A stretch of 64,000 nt of DNA from Luzula sylvatica. Taxonomy: Eukaryota; Streptophyta; Magnoliopsida; Poales; Juncaceae. This document shows, piece after piece, positions 15,601 to 29,298 of this stretch (position 1 is its first letter; every line of letters begins with the position of its first letter). The notes beneath the pieces are model-generated. The model worked only from the letters and a program-made list of their open reading frames with translations, did not search any database and had not been told where the DNA came from. The stretch is taken from assembly GCA_946800325.1 (NCBI GenBank), contig OX326960.1, forward strand, positions 23,055,150-23,119,149, written 5' to 3'. Both the position numbers and the translations under genes were made by a program.

Positions 15601-18600
15601 TGTATTGTATCTTTTCACTACGTAAATTTTCACCAAATTTTACAAACACTAAGCAAGTTTGTTTTTCGATTCATAACAATCTTATAACTAACTCCCTGAG
15701 GAACCCAAATAACTTGTTTTTGAGATGGTTTGGATCGAATCTTTTACTACGTAATTTTGCACCAAATTGTACAAACACTAAGAAAGTTTTCAATTCGATT
15801 CATATCAATGTTTTTACGTTTTGAGGAGTTAAAATAACGTGTTTTTAGATCGTTTGTATCGTATCTTTCACTACGTAGCTTTTCACCAAATTTTACACAC
15901 ACTAAGAAAGTTTGATTTTCGATTCATAACAATATTTTAACTCTCCGAGGAGTCCAAATGATGTGTTTTGAGATGGTTTGGATCGAATGTTTTACTACGT
16001 AACTTTCCACGAAATTGTACAAACACTAAGAAAGTTTTTCTATTCGATTCATTGCAATCTTTTTACGTTTTGAAGAGTTCAAATAACTTGTTTTTAGATC
16101 GTTTGTATCGTATCTTTCACTACGTAACTTTTCACCAAATTTTACAAACACTAAGAAAATTTGTTTTTCGATTCATAACAATCTTATAACTCTCTGAGGA
16201 GCCCTAATAACGTGTTTTGAGATGGTTTGGATCGAATGTTTTACTACGTAACTTTTCACCAAATTGTACAAACACTGAGAAAGTTTTCAATTCGTTTCAT
16301 AGCAATCTTTTTACGTATTGAGGAGTTCAAATAACGTGTTTTTAGATCATTTGTATCGTATATTTCACTACATAACTTTTCACCAAATTTTACAAACACT
16401 AAGAAAGTTTGTTTTTCGATTCATAACAATCTTATAACTCTCTGAGGAGCCCAAATAACTTATTTTTTAGATGGTTTGGATCGAAACTTGTACTACGTAA
16501 TTTTGCACCGAATTGTAGAAACGCTAAGAAAGTTTTCAATTCGATTCATAGCAATCTTTTTACGTTTTGAGGAGTTAAAATGACGTGGTTTTAGATGGTT
16601 TGTATCGTATCTTTCATTGCATAACTTTTCACCAAATTTTACAAACACTAGGAAAGTTTGTTTTTCGATTCATACAATTCTTTTAAAGCTATGAGGTGTC
16701 CAAATAATGTGTTTTGAGATGGTTTGGATCGAATGTTTTACTATGTGACTTTTCACCAAATTGTACAAACACTAAGAAAGTTTTCTATTCGATTCATAGC
16801 AATCTTTTAACGTTTTGAGGAGTTCAAATAACGAGTTTTTAGATCGTTTGTATCGTAACTTTCACGACGTAACTTTTCACCAAATTTTACAAACACTAAG
16901 AAAGTTTGTTTTTCGATTCATACCATTCTTTTAATGCTACGAGGACTCCAAATAACGTGTTTTCCGATGGTTTGGATCGAATGTATTAATACTACATAAC
17001 TTTTCACCAAATTGTACAAACACTAAGAAAGTTGACTATTCGATTCATAGCAATCTTTTTACGTTTTGATGAGTTCAAATAACGTGATTTTAGATCGGTT
17101 GTATCGTATCTTTCACTACATAACTTTTCACCAAATTTTACAAACACTAAGAAAGTTTGTTTTTCGATTCATAACAATCTTATAACTCTCTGAGGAGCCC
17201 ATATAACTTTTTTTTAGATGGTTTGGATGGAATCTTTTAGTACGTAATTTTGCACCAAATTGTACAAACACTAAGAAAGTTTTCAATTCGATTCATAGTA
17301 ATCGTTTTACGTTTTGAGGAGTTAAAATAATGTGTTTTTGGATCATTTGTATCGTATGTTGCACTACGTAACTTTGCACCAAATTTTACAAACACTTAGA
17401 AAGTTTGTTTTTTTTAATCATAACAAACTTTTAACTCTCTTGGGGGCCCAAATAACATGTTTTGAGATGCTTTGGATCGAATCTTTTACTATGTAACGTT
17501 TTACCAAATTGTACAAACACTAAGAAAGTTTTCTTTTCGATTCATAACAATCTTTTTACATTTTGAGGAGTTACAATAACGCGTTTTTAGATCGTTTGTA
17601 TCATATTTTTCACTACATAAGTTTTCACAAAATTTGACAAACACTAAGAATGTTTTCGATTCGATTCATACCAATCTTTTTACGTTTTGAGGAGTTCAAA
17701 TAACGAGTTTTTAGATCGTTTGTATCGTATCTTTCACTACGTAACTTTTCGTCAAATTTTACAGACACTAAGAAAGTTTATTTTTCGATTCATACAATTC
17801 TTTTAGCGCTACGAGGAGTCCAAATATCGTGTTTTGAGATGGTTTGGATCGAATGTTTTACTACATAACTTTTCACCAAATAGTACAAACACTAAGAAAG
17901 TTTTCTATTCGATTCATAGCAATCTTTTTACGTTTTGAGGAGTTCAAATAACGTATTTTTAAATCGTTTGTATCGTATATTTCACTACGTAACATTTCAC
18001 CAAATTTTACAAACACTAAGAAATTTTGTTTTTCGATGCATAACAATCTTTTAACTCTCTGAGGAGCCCAAATAATGTGTTTTGAGATGGTTTGGATTGA
18101 ATGTTTTGCTACGCAACTTTTCACTAAATTGTATACCACTAAGAAAGTTTTCTATTCGATTCATAGCAATCTGTTTACGTTTTGAGGAGTTCAAATAACG
18201 TATTTTTAAATCGTTTGTATCGTATATTTCACTACATAACTTTTCACCAAATTTTACAAACACTAAGAAAGTTTGTTTTTCGATTCATAACAATCTTATA
18301 ACTCTCTGAGGAGCACAAATAACTTGTTTTTGAGATGGTTTGGATGGAATCTTTTAGTACGTAATTTTGTACCAAATTGTACAAACACTAAGAAAGTTTT
18401 CAATTCGATTCATAGCAATCGTTTTACGTTTTGAGGAGTTAAAATAATGTGTTTTTAGATCATTTGTATCGTATGTTTCACTATGTAACTTTGCACCAAT
18501 TTTTACAGACACTTAGAAAGTTTGTTTTTCGATTCATAACAATCTTTTAACTCTCTTAGAAGCCCAAATAACATGTTTTGAGATGGTTTGGATCGAATCT

Positions 18601-18774
18601 TTTACTATGTAACTTTTCACCAAATTGTACAAACAATTAGAAAGTTTTCTTTTCGATTCATAGCAATCTTTTTACATTTTGAGGAGTTCAAATAACGCGT
18701 TTTTAGATCGTTTGTATCATATCTTTCACTACATAAGTTTTCACCAAATTTTACAAACACTAAGAAAGTTTGTT

Positions 18775-21700
18775 TTTCGATTCATAACAATCTTATAACT
18801 CTCCGAGGAGCCCAAATAACTTGTTTTTGAGATGGTTTGGATTCAATCTTTTACAACGCAATTTTGCACCAAATTGTACAAACACTAAGAAAATTTTCTA
18901 TTCGTTTCATAGCAATCTTTTTGCATTTTGAGGAGTTCAAATAACGTGTTTTTAGATCATTTGTGTCGTATCTTTTACTGCATAACTTCTCACCAAATTT
19001 TGCAAACACTATGAAAGTTTGCTTTTCGATTCATAACAATCTTATAACTCTCTGAGGAGCTCAAATAACTTGTTTTTGAGATGGTTTTGATCGAACCTCT
19101 TACTACGCAATTTTGCACCAAATTGCACAAACACTAAGAAAGTTTTTTCTATTCGATTCATAGCAATTTTTTACGTTTTGAGGAGTTCAGATAACGCATT
19201 TTTAGATCATTTGTATCGTATCTTTTACTACGTAACTTTTCACCAAATTTTACAAACAGTAAGAAAGTTTGTTTTTCGCTTCATAACAATCTTATAACTC
19301 TCTGAGGAGCCCAAATAACTTGATTTTGAGATGGTTTGGATTGAATCTTTACTACGCAAATTTGCACCAAATTGTACAAACACTAAGAAAGTTTTTTATT
19401 CGTTTCATAGCAATCTTTTTGCATTTTGAGGAGTTCAAATAACGTGTTTTTAGATAATTTGTATCGTATCTTTTACGGCATAACTTCTCACCAAATTTTA
19501 CAAACATTAAGAAAGTTTGTTTTTCGATTCATAACAATCTTATAACTAACTCTCTGAGGAGCCCAAATAACTTATTTTTGAGATGGTTTGGATCGAATCT
19601 TTTACAACACAATTTTACACCAAATTGTACAAACACGAAGAAAGTTTTCTATTCATTTCATAGCAATATTTTTACGTTTTGAGGAGTTCAGATAACGTGT
19701 TTTTAGATCATTTGTATCGTATCTTTTACTGCATAACTTCTCACCAAAGCAAACAAACACTAAGAAAGTTTGTTTTTCGATTCATAACAATCTTATAGTT
19801 CTCTGAGGAGCCCAAATTACTTGTTTTTGAGATGGTTTGGATTGAATCTTTTACTACGCAATTTTGCACCAAATTGTACAAACACTAAGCAAGTTTTCTA
19901 TTCGTTTCATAGCAATCTTTTTACATTTTGAGGAGTTCAAATAACGGGTTTTTAGATCATTTGTATCGTATCTTTTACGGCATAACTTCTCACTAAATTT
20001 TACAAACACTAAGAAAGTTTGTTTTCCGTTTCATAACAATCTTTTAACTATCTGAGGAGCCCAAATAACGTGTTTTTAAGATGGTTTGGACCGAATGTTT
20101 CACTACGTAACTTTTCACTAAATTGTACAAACACTAAGAAAGTTTTCAATTCGATTCATAGCAATCTTTTTACGTTTTGAGGAGTTCAAATAACGTGTTT
20201 TTAGATCCTTTGTATCGCATCTTTCACTACGTAACTTTTCACCCAATTTTACAAACACTAAGAAAGTTTGTTTTTCGATTCATACCATTCTTTTAACGTT
20301 ATTAGGCGTCAAAATAACATGTTTTGAGATGGTTTGGATCTAATGTTTTACTATGTAACTTTTCAATTTGTACAAACACTAAGAAAGTTTTCAATTCGAT
20401 TCATAGCAATCTTTTTACGTTTTGAGGAGTTCAAATAACGTGTTTTTAGATCCTTTGCATCGTATCTTTCACTACGTAACTTTTCACCAAATTTTACAAA
20501 CACTATGAAAGTTCGTTTTCGAGTCAAAACAATCTGATAACTCTTTGAGGAGCCCAAATAACTTGTTTTTGAGATGGTTTGGATGGAATCTTTTACTACG
20601 TAATTTTGCACCAAATTGTACAAACACTAAGACAGTTTTCAATTCGATTCATAACAACCTTTTTACGTTTTGAGGAGATCAAATAACGTCTTTTTAGATC
20701 CTTTGTATGCTATCTTTCACTGCATAACTTTTCATCAAATTTTACAAACACGAAGAAAGTTTATTTTTCGATTCATAAAATCTTATAACTCTCCGAGGAG
20801 CCCAAATAACGTGTTTTTATGATGGTTTGGATCGAATATTTTACTACGTAACTTTTCACCAAATTGTACAAACACTAAGAAAGTTTCAATTCGATTCATA
20901 GCAATCTTTTTACCATTTGAGGAGTTCAAATAACGTGTTTTTAGATCTTTTGTATCGTATCTTTCACTATGAAACTTTTCACCCAATTTTACAAACACTA
21001 AGAATGTTTGTTTCTCGATTCATACCATTCTTTTAACGTTATGGGGAGTCCAAATAACGTGTTTTGAGATGGTTTGGATCGATTGTTTTACTACGTAACT
21101 TTTCACCAAATTGTACTGACACTAAGAAAGTTTTCAATTCGATTCATGGCAATCTTTTTACGTTTTGAGGAGTTCGAATAACGTGTTTTTAGATCCTTTG
21201 TATCGTATCTTTCACTACGTAACTTTTCACTAAATTTTTCAAACACTAAGAAAGTTTGTTTTTCTATTCATAACAATCTTATAACTCCCTGAGGAGCCCA
21301 AATTACGTGGTTTGAGATGGTTTGGATCGAATGTCTTACTACGTATCTTTTCACCAAATTGTACAAACACTAAGAAAGTTTTCTCTTCGATTCATCGCAA
21401 TCTTTTTACGTTTTGAGGAGTTAAAATAATGTGTTTTTAGATCGTTTGTATCGTATCTTTCACCACGTGACTTTTCACCAAATTTTACAAACACTAAGAA
21501 AGTTAGTTTTTCGATTCATAACAATCTTATAACTCTCTGAGGAGCCCAAATAACTTGTTTTTGAGATGGTTTGGATTGAATCTTTTACTATGCAATTTTG
21601 CACCAAAATTGCACAAACACTAAGAAAGTTTTCTATTCGATTCGTTGCAATCTTTTTACATTTTGAGAAGCTCAAATAACTTGTTTTTAGATCATTTCTA

Positions 21701-22762
21701 TCGTATTTTTTACAACATAACTTCTCACCGAATTTTACAAACACTAAGAAAGTTTGTTTTTCGATTCATACGATTATTTTAACGCTATGAGGAGTCTAAA
21801 TGACGTGTTTTCAGATGGTTTGGATCGAATGTTTTTCTACGTAACTTTTCACCAAATTGTACAAACACTAAGAAAGTTTTTCTAATCGATTCATAGCAAT
21901 CTGTTTACGTTTTGAAGAGTTCAAATAACTTGTTTTTAGATCGTTTGTATCATATCTTTCACTACGTAACTTTTCACCAAATTTTACAAACACTAAGAAA
22001 GATTGTTTTTCGATTCAGAACAACCTTATAACTCTCCAAGGAGCCCACATAACTTGTTTTTGAGATGGTTCGGATCGAATATTTTACGACGTAATTTTGC
22101 ACCAAATTGTACAAACACTTAGAAAGTTTTCAATTCGATTCATAGCAATCTTTTCACATTTTGAGGAGTTAAAATAACGTGTTTTTAGATCGTTTGTATC
22201 GTATCTTTCACTACGTAACTTTTCACCAAATCTTACACACACTAAGAAAGTTTGTTTTTCGATGCATAACAATCTTTTAACTCTCTGAGGAGCCCAAATA
22301 ATGTGTTTTGAGATGGTTTGGATTGAATGTTTTGCTACGCAACTTTTCACTAAATTGTATACCACTAAGAAAGTTTTATATTCGATTCATAGCAATATTT
22401 TTACGTTTTGAGGAGTCCAAATAAATCGTTGATCTCATTTGTATCGTATCTTTTACTGCATAACTTCTCACCAAATTTTACAAACTCTAAGAAAGTTTGT
22501 TTTTCGATTCATAACAATCTTTTAACTCTCTGAGGAGCCCAAATAACGTGTTTTTAAGATGGTTTGGATTGAATCTTTTACTACGCAATTTTGCACCAAA
22601 TTGTACGAACACTATGAAAGTTTTCTATTCGTTCCATAGCAATCTTTTTACGTTTTGAGGAGTTCAAATAAATCGTTTTTAGATCATTTGTATCGTATCT
22701 TTTACTGCATAACTTCTCACCAAATTTTACAAACTCTAAGAAAGTTTGTTTTTCGATTCATA
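18775..22762 (+). repeat. Higher-order duplication copy 2 (partner about 1380-5120)
   Basis: This near-identical partner of 1380-5120 differs by one additional dimer and scattered single-base changes, for example a lost base near 20777 relative to 3135. Such long, ordered identity points to block duplication by unequal exchange rather than independent spread of single monomers. Confidence 0.85.
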
Positions 22763-24060
22763 ACAATCTTTTAACTCTCCGAGGAGCCCAAATAACGTGT
22801 TTTTAAGATGGTTTGGATCGAATATTTTACTACGTAACTATTCACCAAATTGTACAAACACTAAGAAAGTTTTCAATTCGATTCATAGCAATCTTTTTAC
22901 GTTTTGAGGAGGTCAAATAACGTGTTTTTAGATCCTTTGTATCGTATCTTTCACTATGAAACTTTTCACCCAATTTTACAAACACTAAGAATGTTTGTTT
23001 TTCGATTCGTACCATTCTTTTAACGTTATGGGGAGTCCAAATAACGTGTTTTGAGATGGTTTGGATCGATTGTTTTACTACGTAACTTTTCACCAAATTG
23101 TACAAACACAAAGAAAGTTTTCAATTCGATTCATAGCAATCTTTTTACGTTTTGAGGCGTTCGAATAACGTGTTTTAAGATCCTTTGTATCGTATCTTTC
23201 ACTACGTAACTTTTCACCAAATTTTACAAACACTAAGAAAGTTTGTTTTTCTATTTATAAGAATCTTATAACTCTCTGAGGAGCCCAAATTACGTGGTTT
23301 GAGATTGTTGGGATCGAATGTCTTACTACTTACTATTTATAAGAAAATTTTCTCTTCGATTAATCTAAATTTTTTTACGTTTTGAGGAGTTAAAATAACG
23401 TGTGTTTAGATCATTTGTGTCGTATCTTTTACTACATAAATTTTCACCAAATTTTATAACCACTAAGAAAGTTTGTTTTTCCGATTGATAACAATCTTAT
23501 AACTCTCTGAGGAGCCCTAATAACTTGTTTTGAGATGGTTTGGATCGAATATTTTTTACTACTTAACTTTTCACCAAATTCTACAAACACTAAGAAAATT
23601 TGTTTTTGTATTCATAACAATCTTATAACTCTCAGAGGAGCCCAAATAACGTGTTTTGAGATGGTTTGGATCGAATGTTTTACTACGTATATTTTCACCA
23701 AATTGTACAAACTCTAAGAAAGTTTTCTATGCGATTCATAGCAATCTTTTTACGTTTTGAGGAATTAAAATAACGTGTTTTTAGATCATTTGTGTCGTAT
23801 ATTTAACTACATAACTTTTCACCAAATTTTACGAATACTAAGAAAGTTTGTTTTTCGATTCATAACAATCTTATAACTCTTTGAGGACCCCAAATAACTT
23901 GTTTTTGAGATAGTTTGGATCGAATCTTTTACTATGTAATTTTGCACCAAATTGTACAAACACTAAGAAAGTTTTCAAATGGATTCATAACAATCTTTTT
24001 GTGTTTGTTCAAATAACGTGTTTCTAGATCCTTTGTATTGTACCTTTTCACTACGTAAAT

Positions 24061-27000
24061 TTTCACCAAATCTTACACACACTAAGAAAGTTTGTTTTTC
24101 GATGCATAACAATCTTTTAACTCTCTGAGGTGCCCAAATAACATGTTTTTAAGATGGTTTGGATCGAATATTTTACTACGTAACTTTTCACCGAATTGTA
24201 CAAACACTAACAAAGTTTTCAATTCGATTCATAGCAATCTTTTTACGTTTTGAGGAGATCAAATAACGTGTTTTTAGATCCTTTGTATCGTATCTTTCAC
24301 TACGAAACTTTTCACCCAATTTTACAAACACTAAGAATGTTTGTTTTTCGATTCATAACAATCTTATAATTATCTGTGGAGCCCACATAACTTGTTTTTG
24401 AGATGGTTTGGATTGAATCTTTTACTACGCAATTTTGCACCAAATTGTACAAACACTACGAAAGTTTTCTATTCGTTCCATAGCAATCTTTTTACGTTTT
24501 GAGGAGTTCAAATAAATCGTTTTTAGATCATTTGTATCGTATCTTTTACTGCATAACTTCTCACCAAATTTTACAAACACTAAGAAAGTTTGTTTTTCGA
24601 TTCATAACAATCTTTTAATTCTCTGAGGAGCCCAAATAACGTGTTTTTAAGATGGTTTGGATCGAATCTTTTACTACGCAATTTTGCACCAAATTGTACA
24701 AACACTATGAAAGTTTTCTATTCGTTCCATAGCAAACTTTTTACGTTTTGAGGAGTTCAAATAAATCGTTTTTAGATCATTTGTATCGTATCTTTAAATG
24801 CATAACTTCTCACCAAATTTTACAAACTCTAAGAAAGTTTGTTTTTCGATTCATAACAATCTTTTAACTCTCTGAAGAGCCCAAATAACGTGTTTTTAAG
24901 ATGGTTTGGATCGAATATTTTACTACGTAACTTTTCACCAAATTGTACAAACACTAAGAATGTTTTCAATTCGATTCATAGCAATCTTTTTACATTTTGA
25001 GGAGTTCAAATAACGTGTTTTTAGATCATTTGTGTCGTATCTTTCACTACGTAACTTTTCACCAAATTTTACAAACACTAAGAAAGTTTGTTTTTCTATT
25101 CATAACAATCTTATTACTCTCTGAGGAGCCCTAATAACGTGTTTTGATATGCTTGGATCGAATGTTTTACTACTTAACTTTTCACCAAATTGTACAAACA
25201 CTAAGAAAGTTTTCAATTCGATTCATAGCAATCTTTTTACGTCTTGAGGAGTTCAAATAACGTGTTTTTAGATCCTTTGTATCGTATCTTTCACTACGTA
25301 ACTTTTCACCCAATTTTACAAACACTAAGAAAGTTTGTTTTTCTATTCATAACAATCTTATAACTCTTTGAGAAGCCCAAATAACGTGTTTTGAGATGGT
25401 TTGGATCGAATGTTTTACTACGTATCTTTTCACCAAATTGTACAAATACTAAGAAAGTTTTCTATTCGATTCCTAGCAATCTTTTTACGTTTTGAGGAGT
25501 TAAAATGACGTGTTTTTACATCGTTTGTATCGTATCTTTCACTACGTAACTTTTCACCAAATCTTACACACACTAAGAAAGTTTGTTTTTAGATGCATAA
25601 CAATCTTTTAACTCTCTGAGGAGCCCAAATAATGTGTTTTGATGTGGTTTGGATTGAATGTTTTGGTACGCAACTTTTCACCAAATTGTACAAACACTAA
25701 GAAAGTTTTCTGTTAGATTCGTAGCAATATTTTTACGTTTTGAGGAGTTCAAATAAATCGTTTTTAGATCATTTGTATTGTATCTTTTACTGCATAACTT
25801 CTCACCAAATTTTACAAACTCTAAGAAAGTTTGTTTTTCGATTCATAACAATCTTTTAACTCTCCGAGGAGCCCAAATAACATGTTTTTATGATGGTTTG
25901 GATCGAATATTTTACTACGTAACTTTCACTATGAAACTTTTCACCCAATTTTACAAACACTAAGAATGTTTGTTTCTCGATTCATACCATTCTTTTAACG
26001 TTATGGGGAGTCCAAATAACGTGTTTTGAGATGGTTTGGATCGATTGTTTTACTACGTAACTTTTCACCAAATTGTACTGACACTAAGAAAGTTTTCAAT
26101 TCGATTTATGGCAATCTTTTTACGTTTTGAGGAGTTCGAATAACGTGTTTTTAGATCCTTTGTATCGTATCTTTCACTACGTAACTTTTCACTAAATTGT
26201 TCAAACACTAAGAAAGTTTGTTTTTCTATTCATAACAATCTTATAACTCCCTGAGGAGCCCAAATTACGTGGTTTGAGATGGTTTGGATCGAATGTCTTA
26301 CTACGTATCTTTTCACCAAATTGTACAAACACTAAGAAAGTTTTCTCTTCGATTCATCACAATCCTTTTACGTTTTGAGGAGTTAAAATAATGTGTTTTT
26401 AGATCGTTTGTATCGTATCTTTCACCACGTGACTTTTCACCAAATTTTACAAACACTAAGAAAGTTAGTTTTTCGATTCATAACAATCTTATAACTCTCT
26501 GAGGAGCCCAAATAACTTGTTTTTGAGATGGTTTGGATTGAATCTTTTACTATGCAATTTTGCACCAAAATTGCACAAACACTAAGAAAGTTTTCTATTC
26601 GATTCGTTGCAATCTTTTTACATTTTGAGAAGCTCAAATAACTTGTTTTTAGATCATTTCTATCGTATTTTTTACAACATAACTTCTCACCGAATTTTAC
26701 AAACACTAAGAAAGTTTGTTTTTCGATTCATACGATTATTTTAACGCTATGAGGAGTCTAAATGACGTGTTTTCAGATGGTTTGGATCGAATGTTTTTCT
26801 ACGTAACTTTTCACCAAATTGTACAAACACTAAGAAAGTTTTTCTATTCGATTCATAGCAATCTGTTTACGTTTTGAAGAGTTCAAATAACTTGTTTTTA
26901 GATCGTTTGTATCATATCTTTCACTACGTAACTTTTCACCAAATTTTACAAACACTAAGAAAGATTGTTTTTCGATTCAGAACAACCTTATAACTCTCCA

Positions 27001-28067
27001 AGGAGCCCACATAACTTGTTTTTGAGATGGTTCGGATCGAATATTTTACGACGTAATTTTGCACCAAATTGTACAAACACTTAGAAAGTTTTCAATTCGA
27101 TTTATAGCAATCTTTTCACATTTTGAGGAGTTAAAATAACGTGTTTTTAGATCGTTTGTATCGTATCTTTCACTACGTAACTTTTCACCAAATCTTACAC
27201 ACACTAAGAAAGTTTGTTTTTCGATGAATAACAATCTTTTAACTCTCTGAGGAGCCCAAATAATATGTTTTGAGATGGTTTGGATTGAATGTTTTGCTAC
27301 GCAACTTTTCACCAAATTGTATACCACTAAGAAAGTTTTATATTCGATTCATAGCAATATTTTTACGTTTTGAGGAGTTCAAATAAATCGTTGATCTCAT
27401 TTGTATCGTATCTTTGACTGCATAACTTCTCACCAAATTTTACAAACTCTAAGAAAGTTTGTTTTTCGATTCATAACAATCTTTTAACTCTCTGTGGTGC
27501 CCAAATAACGTGTTTTTAAGATGGTTTGGATTGAATCTTTTACTACGCAATTTTGCACCAAATTGTACGAACACTATGAAAGTTTTCTATTCGTTCCATA
27601 GCAATCTTTTTACGTTTTGAGGAGTTCAAATAAATCGTTTTTAGATCATTTGTATCGTATCTTTTACTGCATAACTTCTCACCAAATTTTACAAACTCTA
27701 AGAAAGTTTGTTTTTCGATTCATAACAATCTTTTAACTCTCCGAGGAGCCCAAATAACGTGTTTTTAAGATGGTTTGGATCGAATATTTTACTACGTAAC
27801 TATTCACCAAATTGTACAAACACTAAGAAAGTTTTCAATTCGATTCATAGCAATCTTTTTACGTTTTGAGGAGGTCCAATAACGTGTTTTTAGATCTTTT
27901 GTATCGTATCTTTCACTATGAAACTTTTCACCCAATTTTACAAACACTAAGAATGTTTGTTTTTCGATTCGTACCATTCTTTTAACGTTATGGGGAGTCC
28001 AAATAACGTATTTTGAGATGGTTTGGATCGATTGTTTTACTACGTAACTTTTCACCAAATTGTACAA
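24061..28067 (+). repeat. 4-kb block, copy 1 (partner 32903-36909)
   Basis: A constant offset of 8842 bp links this segment to 32903-36909: 25778 matches 34620, 26437 matches 35279 and 27804 matches 36646. Both copies share an aberrant fused monomer near 25925 and 34767. A partial third copy lies at about 30.66-32.3 kb, with offsets of 4217-4229 from copy 1. Confidence 0.85.
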
Positions 28068-28302
28068 ACACTAAGAAAGTTTTCAATTCGATTCATAGCA
28101 ATCTTTTTACGTTTTGAGGCGTTCGAATAACGTGTTTTAAGATCCTTTGTATCGTATCTTTCACTACGTAACTTTTCACCAAATTTTACAAACACTAAGA
28201 AAGTTTGTTTTTCTATTCATAACAATCTTATAACTCCTCTGAGGAGCCCAAATTACGTGGTTTGAGATTGTTTGGATCGAATGTCTTACTACGTATCTTT
28301 TC

Positions 28303-29298
28303 ACCAAATTGTATAAACACTAAGAAAGTTTTTCTATGCGATTCATAGCAATCTTTTTTCGTTTTGAAGAGTTCAAATAACTTGTTTTTAGATCGTTTGT
28401 ATCATATCTTTCACTACGTAACTTTTCACCAAATTTTACAAACTCTAAGAAAGTTTGTTTTTCGATTCATAACAATCTTTTAACTCTCTGAAGAGCCCAA
28501 ATAACGTGTTTTTAAGATGGTTTGGATCGAATATTTTACTACGTAACTTTTCACCAAATTGTACAAACACTAAGAATGTTTTCAATTCGATTCATAGCAA
28601 TCTTTTTACATTTTGAGGAGTTCAAATAACGTGTTTTTAGATCATTTGTGTCGTATCTTTCACTACGTAACTTTTAACCAAATTTTGCAAACACTAAGAA
28701 AGTTTGTTTTTCTATTCATAACAATCTTATAACTCTCTGAGGAGCCCAAATTACGTGGTTTGAGATTGTTTGGATCGAATGTCTTACTACGTATCTTTTC
28801 ACCAAATTGTATAAACACTAAGAAAGTTTTTCTATGCGATTCATAGCAATCTTTTTTCGTTTTGAAGAGTTCAAATAACTTGTTTTTAGATCGTTTGTAT
28901 CATATCTTTCACTACGTAACTTTTCACCAAATTTTACAAACTCTAAGAAAGTTTGTTTTTCGATTCATAACAATCTTTTAACTCTCTGAAGAGCACAAAT
29001 AACGTGTTTTTAAGATGGTTTGGATCGAATATTTTACTACGTAACTTTTCACCAAATTGTACAAACACTAAGAATGTTTTCAATTCGATTCATAGCAATC
29101 TTTTTACATTTTGAGGAGTTCAAATAACGTGTTTTTAGATCATTTGTGTCGTATCTTTCACTACGTAACTTTTAACCAAATTTTGCAAACACTAAGAAAG
29201 TTTGTTTTTCTATTCATAACAATCTTATAACTCTCTGAGGAGCCCAAATTACGTGGTTTGAGATTGTTTGGATCGAATGTCTTACTACGTATCTTTTC
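28303..29298 (+). repeat. Local tandem higher-order repeat, 498-bp unit
   Basis: The unit beginning ACCAAATTGTATAAACAC at 28303 is repeated at 28801, and a third start with GTAC instead of GTAT lies at 29299. Each step is 498 bp, which is four monomers or two dimers. The first two units look almost identical, including the rare TTTTAACCAAATTTTGC variant, so this is a very recent small amplification. Confidence 0.85.
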
